The position numbers and the translations under genes are program-made. Shown in pieces: positions 47,353-57,178 of a stretch of DNA of 64,000 nucleotides. The stretch is from Flavobacterium ammonificans (GTDB taxonomy: Bacteria; Bacteroidota; Bacteroidia; Flavobacteriales; Flavobacteriaceae): NCBI RefSeq assembly GCF_020886115.1, contig NZ_AP025185.1, positions 1 through 64,000 of the forward strand. The letters run 5' to 3'. Each line of letters starts with the position of its first letter. The first letter of the stretch is position 1. Under the pieces are notes generated by a model, which was not told the origin of the DNA, ran no database searches, and saw nothing but the letters and a program-made list of their open reading frames with translations.

Positions 47353-48642
47353 TTACGACAAATTACATTTTGGATTCCCTTTTATCAATTCAATTCCTAT
47401 TTGGCATTCCAAACACCTACTTTTATCACAATACTCTTTCTTCAATTGCAATAATGCTTGGGTCTGAAAGGCATTTTGAGCACTTACGCCAAAAGAATCA
47501 AATTTATCAATTATAGTGTTCTTTTCTGGCGCAATTGATTGTACGATTTGGACTAAAGACTCTGTGTCTTCAATACCTACCGATTGATTGTAAGCAAATC
47601 GAATAGGAATAATTGTATTGAGTACAATTAAATCAATAAATGACTTGGAAACTAGCTTGGATTTAAAAGGACTTTGTTTATCCAATACATAATGCGTATT
47701 CCAAAAATTGGAAGGCGAGATTCGAAATACATCATACATTCCATCCATGGTAGTAAGTTCTACTACCCTAGAGAATAAATTAGCAATTTGATGGTATAGC
47801 ATTGCGAATTGCGCCAAGCGAATAGTCGGAAAATTATCAGGACGATGCTTATAAAACTGAAGTGGTCTCATAATCGGTTGTGCCAATTGGTATTTACTAG
47901 TCAAATAGGCATACCTGAGTTTTAAATCTTTTGAATACACCTCTTGATGGTCCAAATCAAGCAAACCTGCCATTCCAAAAAATAAGGCCTCTAGATTTTC
48001 AACCTCAAAAGATTCTTTTCTGATTATTGAAAAAGGAATCGATTGCGCCAATTCTAGAAAAGAATCACCATTCGTATTCAAACCGAAGTTCTTCGCTAAC
48101 AAACAAAATAAAACAGCTTCCCAATCAGAAGTAGATTGCTGTAGAAATGCTGTAACCAAAACAGACTTTCGTTCTAAACGCTCAAAAAACAAACGTTCTA
48201 GCCAATTATTCAATAGAAATTGATCCAAAGACCGTAATTGTTTTTCACAAAAAATCCAAGATTTAGCAGTGCGTAAACTATCATAATTCTCAATTGTACT
48301 TTCGGCTACAAATTGTTGCAACTCCAATACCGGAATTTCTGAATTATCAGCTCGGTATATTTCCACATCATGTTCCCATACTACATGCAAAATGACATTA
48401 TCGTAAGCTGAATCCATTTCATGATGATGTACATACCAATCAGAGGACTTTAAATGAATTTCTACATTGCCGGCCCATTTTTGATTCCCAATGATCAGTT
48501 GCGCATTGAAAAAATCAGGACCTGCTTGTTCCAAATACTGTCCACTTTGTATAATTGTAATAGGTAAACGGGAGGTAGTTGTTAGACTGGAACATTCAAA
48601 GTTTTTGAATTTCCATAAATAATGTAGAAAATCTTCTTTCAT
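47353..48642 (-). CDS. DUF2851 protein, candidate PD-(D/E)XK-type nuclease
   Basis: The 429-aa protein fits the DUF2851 family of Bacteroidota; no function is known to me. Visible features: GPD at 41-43 followed by EIHLK (E61, H63, K65), a pattern like the PD-(D/E)XK nuclease core, then three His (72-74) and D77. Cysteines sit at both ends: C17 and C405, C410, C413, C426. In Cas4, AddB and Dna2 nucleases one N-terminal and three C-terminal Cys hold an Fe-S cluster around the core, so a similar layout is possible; this is inference. It is followed by the PspC-like gene after 12 bp. Confidence 0.75.
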   Translation of the reverse strand: MKEDFLHYLWKFKNFECSSLTTTSRLPITIIQSGQYLEQAGPDFFNAQLIIGNQKWAGNVEIHLKSSDWYVHHHEMDSAYDNVILHVVWEHDVEIYRADNSEIPVLELQQFVAESTIENYDSLRTAKSWIFCEKQLRSLDQFLLNNWLERLFFERLERKSVLVTAFLQQSTSDWEAVLFCLLAKNFGLNTNGDSFLELAQSIPFSIIRKESFEVENLEALFFGMAGLLDLDHQEVYSKDLKLRYAYLTSKYQLAQPIMRPLQFYKHRPDNFPTIRLAQFAMLYHQIANLFSRVVELTTMDGMYDVFRISPSNFWNTHYVLDKQSPFKSKLVSKSFIDLIVLNTIIPIRFAYNQSVGIEDTESLVQIVQSIAPEKNTIIDKFDSFGVSAQNAFQTQALLQLKKEYCDKSRCLECQIGIELIKGNPKCNLS

Positions 48643-48729
48643 TCAGGGGGCTTTTTAAATGAAAATCTAAGATACAAAAAAAACACCATCAATTGCTTAA
48701 ATTAACAAATCACGGTTTTATTGGTTAAT

Positions 48730-50691
48730 TTATTCGAAGAAATTCCAAATCAAACCAAAACGGATTGTTAGATCACGGTAGGGATTATTGGGAGAAGAAT
48801 AAAATGAATTGCCTGTAAATGAGGAATTAAAATGTTCTGCTTTAAAATAAATTCTGGTTCTTTGAATTTTAGCATTTACAAAAAAATCTAACAAAGGGAA
48901 GTTACCTATTTTAGTATCTCTTTGAACAAAAAACTCTCCAATAACTGGATTGTATTCGTTACCGTAAAAGGAAGTAAAATAATTCAACACAAAACCCGTT
49001 TGTAAATACAATGCTTTTTTGAAAAAATGATTGGAAAAAAATATGGAATTTCGCGCCACAACTTCAGGCACATTTAAGACCGATTCGCCCTGTACTACTT
49101 TTTGATACAGAATAGTATTATCCAAACCAAATTTTCCAAATTTAAATTCTCTATTCAATTTAATGGACAGATGATTTATCGTTCCTCCATACTGAAAAGG
49201 CGCTACGATTTGGGTTTGATTTAATTTTTGAGAAGCAGTTGATACTTCTTTAAAAAACAAATAATCGTTTAAAACAGTATATTCAGCTGAAGCAGTAACA
49301 AAAGGAGTAATTGCTGTAGCCGAAAGCCTATTTATTTTCTCATTGTTGAAATTATTAAACCAATTGTATTGCACATAACTACTTTGGTGCAGATTAAAAT
49401 TAGCATTCGGTAATTTGTTACTATTTTGGTATTGAAAAACAAATTGGTTTTGGTCATTTAAATCATAGTTTACAGAAGCTTCTACATCAGACAACCCATC
49501 ATTAGTTAAGGAGGTGGTGTATCTGAAATTTCCTCTCCATTTCTTTTTTTGAACTGCATACTGACCACCCACTGTATTGATGCTATAATTGAGTAGACTA
49601 GGTACTATTCCTCGGTCAAAAATTAAAATTTGGTTGTAAAAATAATTGGACCTAAAATCTTCCATAAAAAAATGAAAGCGACCAAGTCTAGTATTCTCGA
49701 AAGAAATTCCCAATTTATTGTACATTTTATTAAATCGAGTTTTGTCATTAATTTCAATAGATCGGAAAGATTCTCCAAAACGAGCTACAGGAGTTCCATT
49801 AGAAGAAGAAAGTACCGTTGCTTGACCGTATTCGAAAAACTTATTCTCGTAATTGAATTGGTGATTCAAATACAAATTAGAAGCGCGACTCTTTGGGTTA
49901 ATTCGAAAAGAGTGATCTACAAAAATTCGATTCCCTTTCAATAAGGACTTCGCATCTGTCAGGAAAACTTCTAATCGTTGTCTATTATTAAAATCAATAT
50001 TCTCGCTTTCAAAATCATTTAAGTTGGTAATACCGCCATTCTCTTGATTCAATATATCCTGTTGGGTAAAATGAAATTTATTAAAATACCTTAAGTTTTT
50101 GGTATTGTAACTCATCGTGAAACGAAAATTACCTGTACTCGCTAATTGATTAATGTACTTCCCTTGGGAACGTAACCCTCTATAAGCAATCGAAAAATTG
50201 AGATTGGGAGAAGTGTTTAATGTTAAATACGAATCAACAGACTGTCCTCTTGATTGTGTGGACTTGAAATACAATTCGGTTACAGGAGTTGCTACAGAAG
50301 CATAGCGAACTTGGTGTGCTTCAATGAAATTAAAATGTTTGGCTTTGAAACCAAATTCAGGAAACATAGAATTTGTAGCACTAGTATACTGCAATGTATT
50401 ATAAGACTGTCCGTCATTAGGCATAGGTAACAACCCAAAAGTATCACGTCGTAAGTAATTATGACTGTATTCCTTTTGAATAGTTAATGAAGTATCAATA
50501 TAGGTAGTATCTTGATCCAAAGAAATAAATCGATACAAATCTATTGTGGCTATTTTTTTTGAAGAAGGAACAGGAGAAAGATTGTCATTTTGAGTAGTAT
50601 TAGTACTGAGGTCAAGTACTTTTGGTTTGCGTCCTTGAGCAGAAAGTAGAACGGAAAACAAGCAACAAACAAAAAGGATATAAATTCTCAT
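48730..50691 (-). CDS. putative porin (outer-membrane beta-barrel)
   Basis: The 653-aa protein has a signal peptide (about 1-18, ending SAQ), a short Ser/Thr-rich linker and a long region of alternating hydrophobic residues ending in a terminal aromatic (FGLIWNFFE), as usual for outer-membrane barrels. It resembles the Bacteroidota putative-porin family; substrate unknown. It lies downstream of the two SusC-SusD pairs, but a terminator separates it from them. Confidence 0.8.
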   Translation of the reverse strand: MRIYILFVCCLFSVLLSAQGRKPKVLDLSTNTTQNDNLSPVPSSKKIATIDLYRFISLDQDTTYIDTSLTIQKEYSHNYLRRDTFGLLPMPNDGQSYNTLQYTSATNSMFPEFGFKAKHFNFIEAHQVRYASVATPVTELYFKSTQSRGQSVDSYLTLNTSPNLNFSIAYRGLRSQGKYINQLASTGNFRFTMSYNTKNLRYFNKFHFTQQDILNQENGGITNLNDFESENIDFNNRQRLEVFLTDAKSLLKGNRIFVDHSFRINPKSRASNLYLNHQFNYENKFFEYGQATVLSSSNGTPVARFGESFRSIEINDKTRFNKMYNKLGISFENTRLGRFHFFMEDFRSNYFYNQILIFDRGIVPSLLNYSINTVGGQYAVQKKKWRGNFRYTTSLTNDGLSDVEASVNYDLNDQNQFVFQYQNSNKLPNANFNLHQSSYVQYNWFNNFNNEKINRLSATAITPFVTASAEYTVLNDYLFFKEVSTASQKLNQTQIVAPFQYGGTINHLSIKLNREFKFGKFGLDNTILYQKVVQGESVLNVPEVVARNSIFFSNHFFKKALYLQTGFVLNYFTSFYGNEYNPVIGEFFVQRDTKIGNFPLLDFFVNAKIQRTRIYFKAEHFNSSFTGNSFYSSPNNPYRDLTIRFGLIWNFFE

Positions 50692-50745
50692 CAGCTAGTA
50701 AATAGATTGTCAAATAGGAGACAAAGATAACAGATAGTAGGGTAT

Positions 50746-50781
50746 AAAAAAAACAGCAGTAAACGAATGCTTACTGCTGTA
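50746..50781 (-). terminator. terminator of the first SusC-SusD pair
   Basis: The stem ACAGCAGTAA / TTACTGCTGT is followed by a T-run on the minus strand, 24 bp after the SusD stop. The same stem recurs after the second pair at 55560-55595. Confidence 0.88.
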
Positions 50782-50804
50782 ATTTATAATTAAAAAAATA
50801 ATAA

Positions 50805-52244
50805 TTAGTGTCCTGGATTCTGAACAGCCAATTTATTATACAATAATTCATTTAATGGTATTGGCCATAAATATTGAGTATCTGTTTTTGATACGGCTGG
50901 AGCTAATCCTTTTGCTGGGAAATTTTGACCCAATCTCATGATATCTGGAGAACTAAAACCTTCAGCCAATAATTCAATTCTTCTTTCAGTTAAAACTTGA
51001 TCAATCAAATTCTGTGCAGTTGCAAAAGAAGAAGTTGTAAAAACTGTTGTAGCATCCGATCTACCTCTTACAGCATTCAATAAGGCTACAGCTCTAGCGT
51101 CAACTGAATTAGTACTTCTAGCAATTGCTTCTGATAAATTCAAAAGTACTTCAGCATAACGAATCACAGGAACAAAATCAGGATCAGTTTGAGGAGCAGT
51201 CCATTTATGAACATAAGCTTTACCACCAGTCACTACATTAAAAGTTCTTCTAGCATCCGTTGATTTCCAATCTGTGTTAGCAATAATCCCAGAAGGATTT
51301 AATGAATACTCCTGTCCACCTACAGCACTTGCATTGTAGTAAAAAACTAAACTGTTTTGAGTTCCAGGAACATCATTTGCACTGTAAGGAAAAGAAAAAA
51401 TATTTTCTGCAGTAGTAGATTTGCCGAAAATAGTAGCTATGGAAGAAGCTAATGCATTAGCAACTCCTGTTGGTGCTGAGAATGGAGCCGAAGTAGAAAC
51501 AATTTTATTTGCTTCAGTAATTACTTCTGGATATTTACCCATACTCAAATATACTCTAGTCTTTAAAGCTATTGCTGTATTTCTATGAGCTCTTGTAGTA
51601 TTATTTAAAGCGTTAGAATTTGTCAAAGGCAAATTAGCCTCAGCTGCATTCAAATCTTCAATTACTTGCTTATATACATCTGCTACTGTTGATCTAACTA
51701 AATCATTGTTACCACCACTAGTCTCTGGTTTCAACCTTAATGGTAAACCTAAGGATGTTCCATTGTTTAATGTATATGGCTGAGCATACAAAGTCACTAA
51801 AGAATAATAAGACAACGCTCTTAAAAATTGTGCTTCGGCTGTATATCTAGCTTTCAATGCGTCAGAAACTGGGGCTGTTTTAACTCCTTCTATTAGTATA
51901 TTACATCTGTTAATAGCAGTGTAAGCAGCAGACCATAAGTTCTGAACTTCATTAGTTGCAGACTGAACTCCAAAATTCCAGGTAAATAGATTAGTAACTC
52001 CATTGTTTCTTTCATTAAGAAACTCTGGCCCACGTACATCTTGGTAATTCATAAAACGACCACCGTAAAAGTTTCCAACCTTCACACCAGAATAAGCACC
52101 TAATACTAATTGCTCTATTCTTTCTGGTGTTGCAAAGGCATTAGCATCACTAATCCTAGTTTGATTAACCGGATTTAATGCTTCAGTATCGCTACAAGAA
52201 ATAATAACCAAAGATGCCATTATTAGTAAACATAAATTTTTCAT
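50805..52244 (-). CDS. SusD/RagB family outer-membrane lipoprotein (pair 1)
   Basis: This 479-aa surface lipoprotein caps the SusC channel and binds the ligand. It has a lipoprotein signal with Cys at 17 (IISC), followed by acidic residues typical of the Bacteroidota surface-export signal, and the helical TPR-like fold with a typical C-terminal WPIPLNELLYN motif. It follows its SusC gene by 18 bp. No polysaccharide lyase or glycoside hydrolase is nearby, so the ligand cannot be predicted. Confidence 0.93.
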   Translation of the reverse strand: MKNLCLLIMASLVIISCSDTEALNPVNQTRISDANAFATPERIEQLVLGAYSGVKVGNFYGGRFMNYQDVRGPEFLNERNNGVTNLFTWNFGVQSATNEVQNLWSAAYTAINRCNILIEGVKTAPVSDALKARYTAEAQFLRALSYYSLVTLYAQPYTLNNGTSLGLPLRLKPETSGGNNDLVRSTVADVYKQVIEDLNAAEANLPLTNSNALNNTTRAHRNTAIALKTRVYLSMGKYPEVITEANKIVSTSAPFSAPTGVANALASSIATIFGKSTTAENIFSFPYSANDVPGTQNSLVFYYNASAVGGQEYSLNPSGIIANTDWKSTDARRTFNVVTGGKAYVHKWTAPQTDPDFVPVIRYAEVLLNLSEAIARSTNSVDARAVALLNAVRGRSDATTVFTTSSFATAQNLIDQVLTERRIELLAEGFSSPDIMRLGQNFPAKGLAPAVSKTDTQYLWPIPLNELLYNKLAVQNPGH

Positions 52245-52262
52245 ACTTGTATATTTTTAAAA

Positions 52263-55200
52263 TTATAAACCTAAATTTAAACCAAATGAAATAGTTCTTG
52301 CCATCGGAGCAGAGTTTCTATCTACACTTGGAGAACCATTTGCATTTCCATTCGATGAAATCTCTGGATCAAATCCTGAATAATTAGTGATTGTAAATGC
52401 ATTTTGAGCGCTTACATAAAATCTAAAATTAGTTAAACCCATTTTATCTAACAAACTCTTAGAAAGACTGTATCCTAAAGCGATATTTCTAAATTTAAGA
52501 AAATCACCTTTTTCTAAATTATCCGAAATTGGCATTGACGAACCATTAGAAACATTATCTCCCCATACAATTCTTGGAACAGCAGTCACATCACCAGGAT
52601 TTTGCCAACGTGTCATTGCTTCAACTGAGTTATTCCAAACACGCTGATCTAACAATCCTGCTCTAGTACCATTATACACATAGTTTCCTCCTGAAAAATA
52701 TACATTTACATTCAAATCAAAACCTTTGTAAGAAAAAGTATTATTTAATCCTCCAAAGAATGTTGGTAAGGCTGGCCCCATCACTTTTGCATCTAAAGCT
52801 TGGTTTGCTGCTCTAGTAGGAGTTCCATCACTAACTTTAGTCCATCTTGTTGCAGTTGGAGCAGAATGATCGTATTGTACAGCCGTTCCATCACCATGGA
52901 AGAATATTCTTCTACCATTAGCTGGATTTACTCCACCAGTTTGAACAATGAAGAAATTACCTATAGACTCACCCACTCTAATAATATTAGTATTTTCCAA
53001 TTGAGTAGCTACAATAATATCAGAATTGTTAGCATCTAGCGCAGTAACTACATTCTCTTGTGTAGTAATGTTAAAGCTTGCATTCCACTTGAAACTCCCT
53101 TTTTCTAATATTTTAGCATTTAAAGTCAATTCATAACCAGTATTTCTCATGCTTCCAACATTAGATAAAATAGAACTACCTGGAATACCAGCTGAAGGAG
53201 ATTGAGGTACACTTAAAATCAAACCATCAATATCATTCTTATAGTAACCAAACTCTCCTGAAATAACATCGTTGAACAATCCAAAGTTCAAACCTAGATC
53301 TAATTTATTACTAGTCTCCCAAGTTAAATTTCGATTACCTGCTCTATTAAAAAATAAAGTCCCACTTGCATTGTTCACACCTGCATCATAAAAACTACTA
53401 GCAGCAAAATCATTTAATCCTTGATTATTACCCACAACACCATAGCTAGCACGTAACTTTAATTGATTAACAACCTCAGGACTTACTAAATTTTTAAAGA
53501 AACCTTCTTCAACAATATTCCATCCCAAAGAAGCTCCCCAGAAATTACCCCATTTTTGGTCTGGAGCAAAAGCTGAATATCCATCGCGTCTTGCGTTAAC
53601 AGAAGCAAAATATTTTTTCTTGAAATCGTAATTAATACGACCAAAATATGACTCTAGATAATTCTCTGTCAATAAATTTCCTGCAGAAACTATTGTACTA
53701 TAATTTCCTTGGTACTCATTAAAGAAAGGATCAGAAACTCCTCGCCTTGAGGCTCCCCATGCATTAACATTAGTATATTGTCTTTCTGAACCTACTAAAG
53801 CACTTAAACCATGATTCTCAGAAAAATCAGCGTTGTAGTCTAACACATTTTGAATGTTTTTTCTTGTATAGCGATTCATAGTATTTGTTGCAGCTCCACC
53901 TAAAGATTGTCCATCTCCATTTAATGGACCTAAGAAATCCCTATTCTCTGCAATTAAATTATCAATTCCATACAATGATTTAAAGTTCAATCCTTTAGCC
54001 AACTTTAGATTAACATAAAAATTAGATGCAATCTGATCATTTTGAGAGACAAAGGTATTAGTATCTAAAATATATTGTGGATTAACCCACTGAAGAGCTG
54101 TTTTGTTATTTCCTTGACCAATTGCAGTAGCATTCAAATTATAACTACCATCTGCATTAAACGGACCAACGTTTGGTGCTTGAGCAAAAGCCAAACGTGC
54201 TGCTCCAGAAGAAGAAAAATTAGTCCCGAAAGTAGAACCCGTACTTAATCCGTTATTACGAGAATTTGTATAATTCATCGTTCCACCTAAAGTTAACCAA
54301 CTCGTTACTTTTTGATCTATAGTAAAACGAGCCGTTTGACGTCTAAAGTCATTATTTCTAAACATTCCCTCTTGCTCTAACTGTCCAGCAGAAAGAAAAT
54401 ACTTAGTAGTTTCTGTTCCACCAGAAATACTTATGTTATGATTAGTAGCAACTCCAGTACGATAAATTAAATCATACCAATTAGTGTCTACTAATTTGCC
54501 ATTAGCATCGTTCATGGTGTAAAAACCTCTTGTTGTACCATTAGCTGGAGTACCAGCATTTCTTAACCCTTCATTTTTGATATCTGTAAATTGTTGTGCA
54601 TCTAAAACATCAATTAAATTAAATGGCTTAGTAAAACTCACATTAGTATCGAAGTTTACAGAGAATTTACCCGCTTTACCTTTTTTAGTAGTAATCAATA
54701 TAACCCCAGCTGCAGCACGAGAACCATAGATAGCTGCAGATGAAGCATCTTTCAATACTTCAATACTTTCAATATCCGCTTGGTTAATATTAGCCAATGG
54801 ATTATTATTAGCATTATTTTGATTTAAGTTGTCTCCGTTGAAAGAAGGAACTCCGTCAACAACAATTAAAGGATACGAACTTAAATTAATTGAGTTAACT
54901 CCACGAATTCTAATAACGGCTTGGTTACCCAAAACTCCATTAGGTTGAGAAATATTAACCCCTGCTGCTGCACCAGAAAGTGCCTGATCAAAACTTTGAA
55001 CAGGAATATCTTTAATAGCAGCACCGGTAATTTTTGAAATAGCACCATTCACATCGCGTTTTTTCTGAGTACCATACCCCACAACAACAACTTCATCTAA
55101 AGTATTTCCTCCTTGCAATTTTACATTGATGGTATTAGAAGCTCCTACTTTAGCAGTTGCATCTTGCATTCCCACAAAAGTGATTACTAATACATCTCCA

Positions 55201-55397
55201 ACCTTAGCTTTAATGGCATATTTACCATCAAAATCAGTTTGAACACCATTTTTTGTTCCTTTAACGACAACGTTAGCGCCTGGAATAGGGCCCGAAGCAT
55301 CAGAAACAACTCCTGAAACTGTTTTCTCTTGTGCAAAAGAAAACTGCATTACCATCGCTAATAAAAGCGTGTAAATCCATTTGATTTTTAATCTCAT
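52263..55397 (-). CDS. SusC/RagA family TonB-linked receptor (pair 1)
   Basis: The 1044-aa outer-membrane transporter has a signal peptide (about 1-22), a carboxypeptidase-regulatory-like domain (about 27-96), the TonB box DEVVVVGYG, a plug domain and a 22-strand barrel ending in ARTISFGLNLGL. It forms a pair with the downstream SusD. Its first 97 residues are about 80 of 97 identical to those of the second SusC while the barrels differ. Confidence 0.96.
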   Translation of the reverse strand: MRLKIKWIYTLLLAMVMQFSFAQEKTVSGVVSDASGPIPGANVVVKGTKNGVQTDFDGKYAIKAKVGDVLVITFVGMQDATAKVGASNTINVKLQGGNTLDEVVVVGYGTQKKRDVNGAISKITGAAIKDIPVQSFDQALSGAAAGVNISQPNGVLGNQAVIRIRGVNSINLSSYPLIVVDGVPSFNGDNLNQNNANNNPLANINQADIESIEVLKDASSAAIYGSRAAAGVILITTKKGKAGKFSVNFDTNVSFTKPFNLIDVLDAQQFTDIKNEGLRNAGTPANGTTRGFYTMNDANGKLVDTNWYDLIYRTGVATNHNISISGGTETTKYFLSAGQLEQEGMFRNNDFRRQTARFTIDQKVTSWLTLGGTMNYTNSRNNGLSTGSTFGTNFSSSGAARLAFAQAPNVGPFNADGSYNLNATAIGQGNNKTALQWVNPQYILDTNTFVSQNDQIASNFYVNLKLAKGLNFKSLYGIDNLIAENRDFLGPLNGDGQSLGGAATNTMNRYTRKNIQNVLDYNADFSENHGLSALVGSERQYTNVNAWGASRRGVSDPFFNEYQGNYSTIVSAGNLLTENYLESYFGRINYDFKKKYFASVNARRDGYSAFAPDQKWGNFWGASLGWNIVEEGFFKNLVSPEVVNQLKLRASYGVVGNNQGLNDFAASSFYDAGVNNASGTLFFNRAGNRNLTWETSNKLDLGLNFGLFNDVISGEFGYYKNDIDGLILSVPQSPSAGIPGSSILSNVGSMRNTGYELTLNAKILEKGSFKWNASFNITTQENVVTALDANNSDIIVATQLENTNIIRVGESIGNFFIVQTGGVNPANGRRIFFHGDGTAVQYDHSAPTATRWTKVSDGTPTRAANQALDAKVMGPALPTFFGGLNNTFSYKGFDLNVNVYFSGGNYVYNGTRAGLLDQRVWNNSVEAMTRWQNPGDVTAVPRIVWGDNVSNGSSMPISDNLEKGDFLKFRNIALGYSLSKSLLDKMGLTNFRFYVSAQNAFTITNYSGFDPEISSNGNANGSPSVDRNSAPMARTISFGLNLGL

Positions 55398-55423
55398 AGT
55401 TAAGTTAATTTAATTAATATGCA

Positions 55424-55453
55424 CAAATATGTGGAATAAAATGCAATAAACAA
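55424..55453 (-). promoter_or_regulatory. promoter of SusC-SusD pair 1
   Basis: On the minus strand TTG (55451-55453) and CATATTTG (55424-55431) are 19 nt apart; the -7 has one mismatch to TAnnTTTG. The second pair has the same spacing and near-identical -7. Confidence 0.5.
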
Positions 55454-55559
55454 AGCACATATATAAATTAAACTAAATATTTAACAAAAAAAACAGCAAA
55501 TTACTTATAATTTAAAAATACGGAATTTTAAAAATTAACTGATATTTAACTATTTACAT

Positions 55560-55595
55560 AAAAAAAACAGCAGTAAACTTTCGCTTACTGCTGTT
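55560..55595 (-). terminator. terminator of the second SusC-SusD pair
   Basis: The stem AACAGCAGTAA / TTACTGCTGTT with a T-run on the minus strand is nearly identical to the terminator of pair 1 at 50746-50781. Confidence 0.9.
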
Positions 55596-55619
55596 ATACA
55601 TAAAAATAATGTTAAATTA

Positions 55620-57167
55620 TTAGTAACCTGGATTTTGTTGTATTGCAGGATTACCAACTATTTCTACTTGCGGAACTGGCAAAGCAAATTTAGTGCTAGT
55701 TAAAGGTAAATTACTTGGGTTAGCCGCAGGGAAAGACCATGAACTAGAAGCGTACTCTGAAGCATCTCTATCAAGTCCTGCACCAGCTAAAGTACCAATA
55801 CGTTTCAAATCAATAAATCTGAACCCTTCAAAAGACAATTCCAATCTTCTTTCATCAAGAATTCCTTTCCAAGCTGCTTGTGCAGAAGCATAAACAGGTG
55901 CTGGTTGAGGTGTAGCAAAACGCGCATCTCTAATAGTTTTTATAGCAGTTGCAGCGCCCGCTAAATCTCCTGCAGCTACTCTAGCTTCAGCTCTAATGAA
56001 ATACATTTCAGAAAGCCTAGCTACCATAAAATCAGGATTATAACCGTTGGTTGCTGTTACTGCAGCTTGACCTCCATGTTTATGTAATACAATGATATCA
56101 GTGTTTCTAACATCTGTAGCAGTAGCATAATTAGGATTAATAAGCGAAGGACTTGTACCTGTTAAATGAACCGTAGTATTTAATCTAAAATCACCTGGTA
56201 CTTCAACTAGTTTATTATATAACGCTCTACTCACCTCATAAAAAGGAGAACCATTCACTCTATTAGCAACAGAAACCCAACCATTGTTCAAATTACTTGC
56301 TTGAGCATTTTGTTGAACAGTTCTTTTCAATCTAAATATAACTTCTGTGTTTGGTGACTCATTATGAGTATGAAAAACGGCATCATATTGTGCCTGAGTA
56401 GTCGCTAAAGAAATTCCAGAAGAATTAATCACAGTATTAGCAAAAACTTCAGCATTGGTGTAATCCCCTTTCAATGCAAAAGCACGTGCTTTTAATGCTT
56501 GCGCTAAAGCTCTAGAAGGATAAAATGTTCTACTTGCAGCAGCATAAGTAGCCGTATTAGAATTAAAAATTGTAATAGCAGCATCTAAATCTGCGTGAAT
56601 TGATCTATAAAAAGCAGCATTAGTAACACGTACTGGTTTTTCTGTAGTTGCAATAATTTTATCCGCTAAAACTCCTGCTAAAGATGCATCATCTTTAGGG
56701 TTTGGAGAAAAATAAGATACAATTTTAATATGAGCTAACGCTCTTAAAACTAAAGCTTCAGCCTTTGCTCTATTAATAATTTGCTGATCTGCAGCATTGG
56801 TAGCAATTACTTTATCAGCAAAAGCTATAACTCTGTTCAATCGTGCTAGTGCAAAATATTGCGTTTGCCAGATTGCAGCAGCAGAACCATTATCCACGTT
56901 CATCAAAAAGATATAATCAGAAGTAATACCTTGACCTCCATTTTGAGATCCAGGTGCTGCCTCATCTGTGAATACTGAACTAAATACATACTCTGTTCTA
57001 TTAGTTAAAATATTCATTGAAGAATTAACTAAATTAACTAAATCACTACTTTTTTGTATTGCTACATCCTCAGTAAGTGATCCAGGAGTAAAAGGCTCCA
57101 AAAGTTCTTCCGAACAAGAAGCAAATAGCATCGATGATGCTAACAAAATTCCAAATATTTTTTTCAT
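55620..57167 (-). CDS. SusD/RagB family outer-membrane lipoprotein (pair 2)
   Basis: The 515-aa protein is the lipoprotein partner of the upstream SusC, 11 bp after it. The lipobox Cys is at 18 (FASC), followed by SEELLE, an acidic run like the surface-export signal. The C-terminal region has the SusD-like LPVPQVEIVGNPAIQQNPGY. Its sequence is quite different from the pair 1 SusD. Confidence 0.93.
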   Translation of the reverse strand: MKKIFGILLASSMLFASCSEELLEPFTPGSLTEDVAIQKSSDLVNLVNSSMNILTNRTEYVFSSVFTDEAAPGSQNGGQGITSDYIFLMNVDNGSAAAIWQTQYFALARLNRVIAFADKVIATNAADQQIINRAKAEALVLRALAHIKIVSYFSPNPKDDASLAGVLADKIIATTEKPVRVTNAAFYRSIHADLDAAITIFNSNTATYAAASRTFYPSRALAQALKARAFALKGDYTNAEVFANTVINSSGISLATTQAQYDAVFHTHNESPNTEVIFRLKRTVQQNAQASNLNNGWVSVANRVNGSPFYEVSRALYNKLVEVPGDFRLNTTVHLTGTSPSLINPNYATATDVRNTDIIVLHKHGGQAAVTATNGYNPDFMVARLSEMYFIRAEARVAAGDLAGAATAIKTIRDARFATPQPAPVYASAQAAWKGILDERRLELSFEGFRFIDLKRIGTLAGAGLDRDASEYASSSWSFPAANPSNLPLTSTKFALPVPQVEIVGNPAIQQNPGY

Positions 57168-57178
57168 AATTTCTATTA

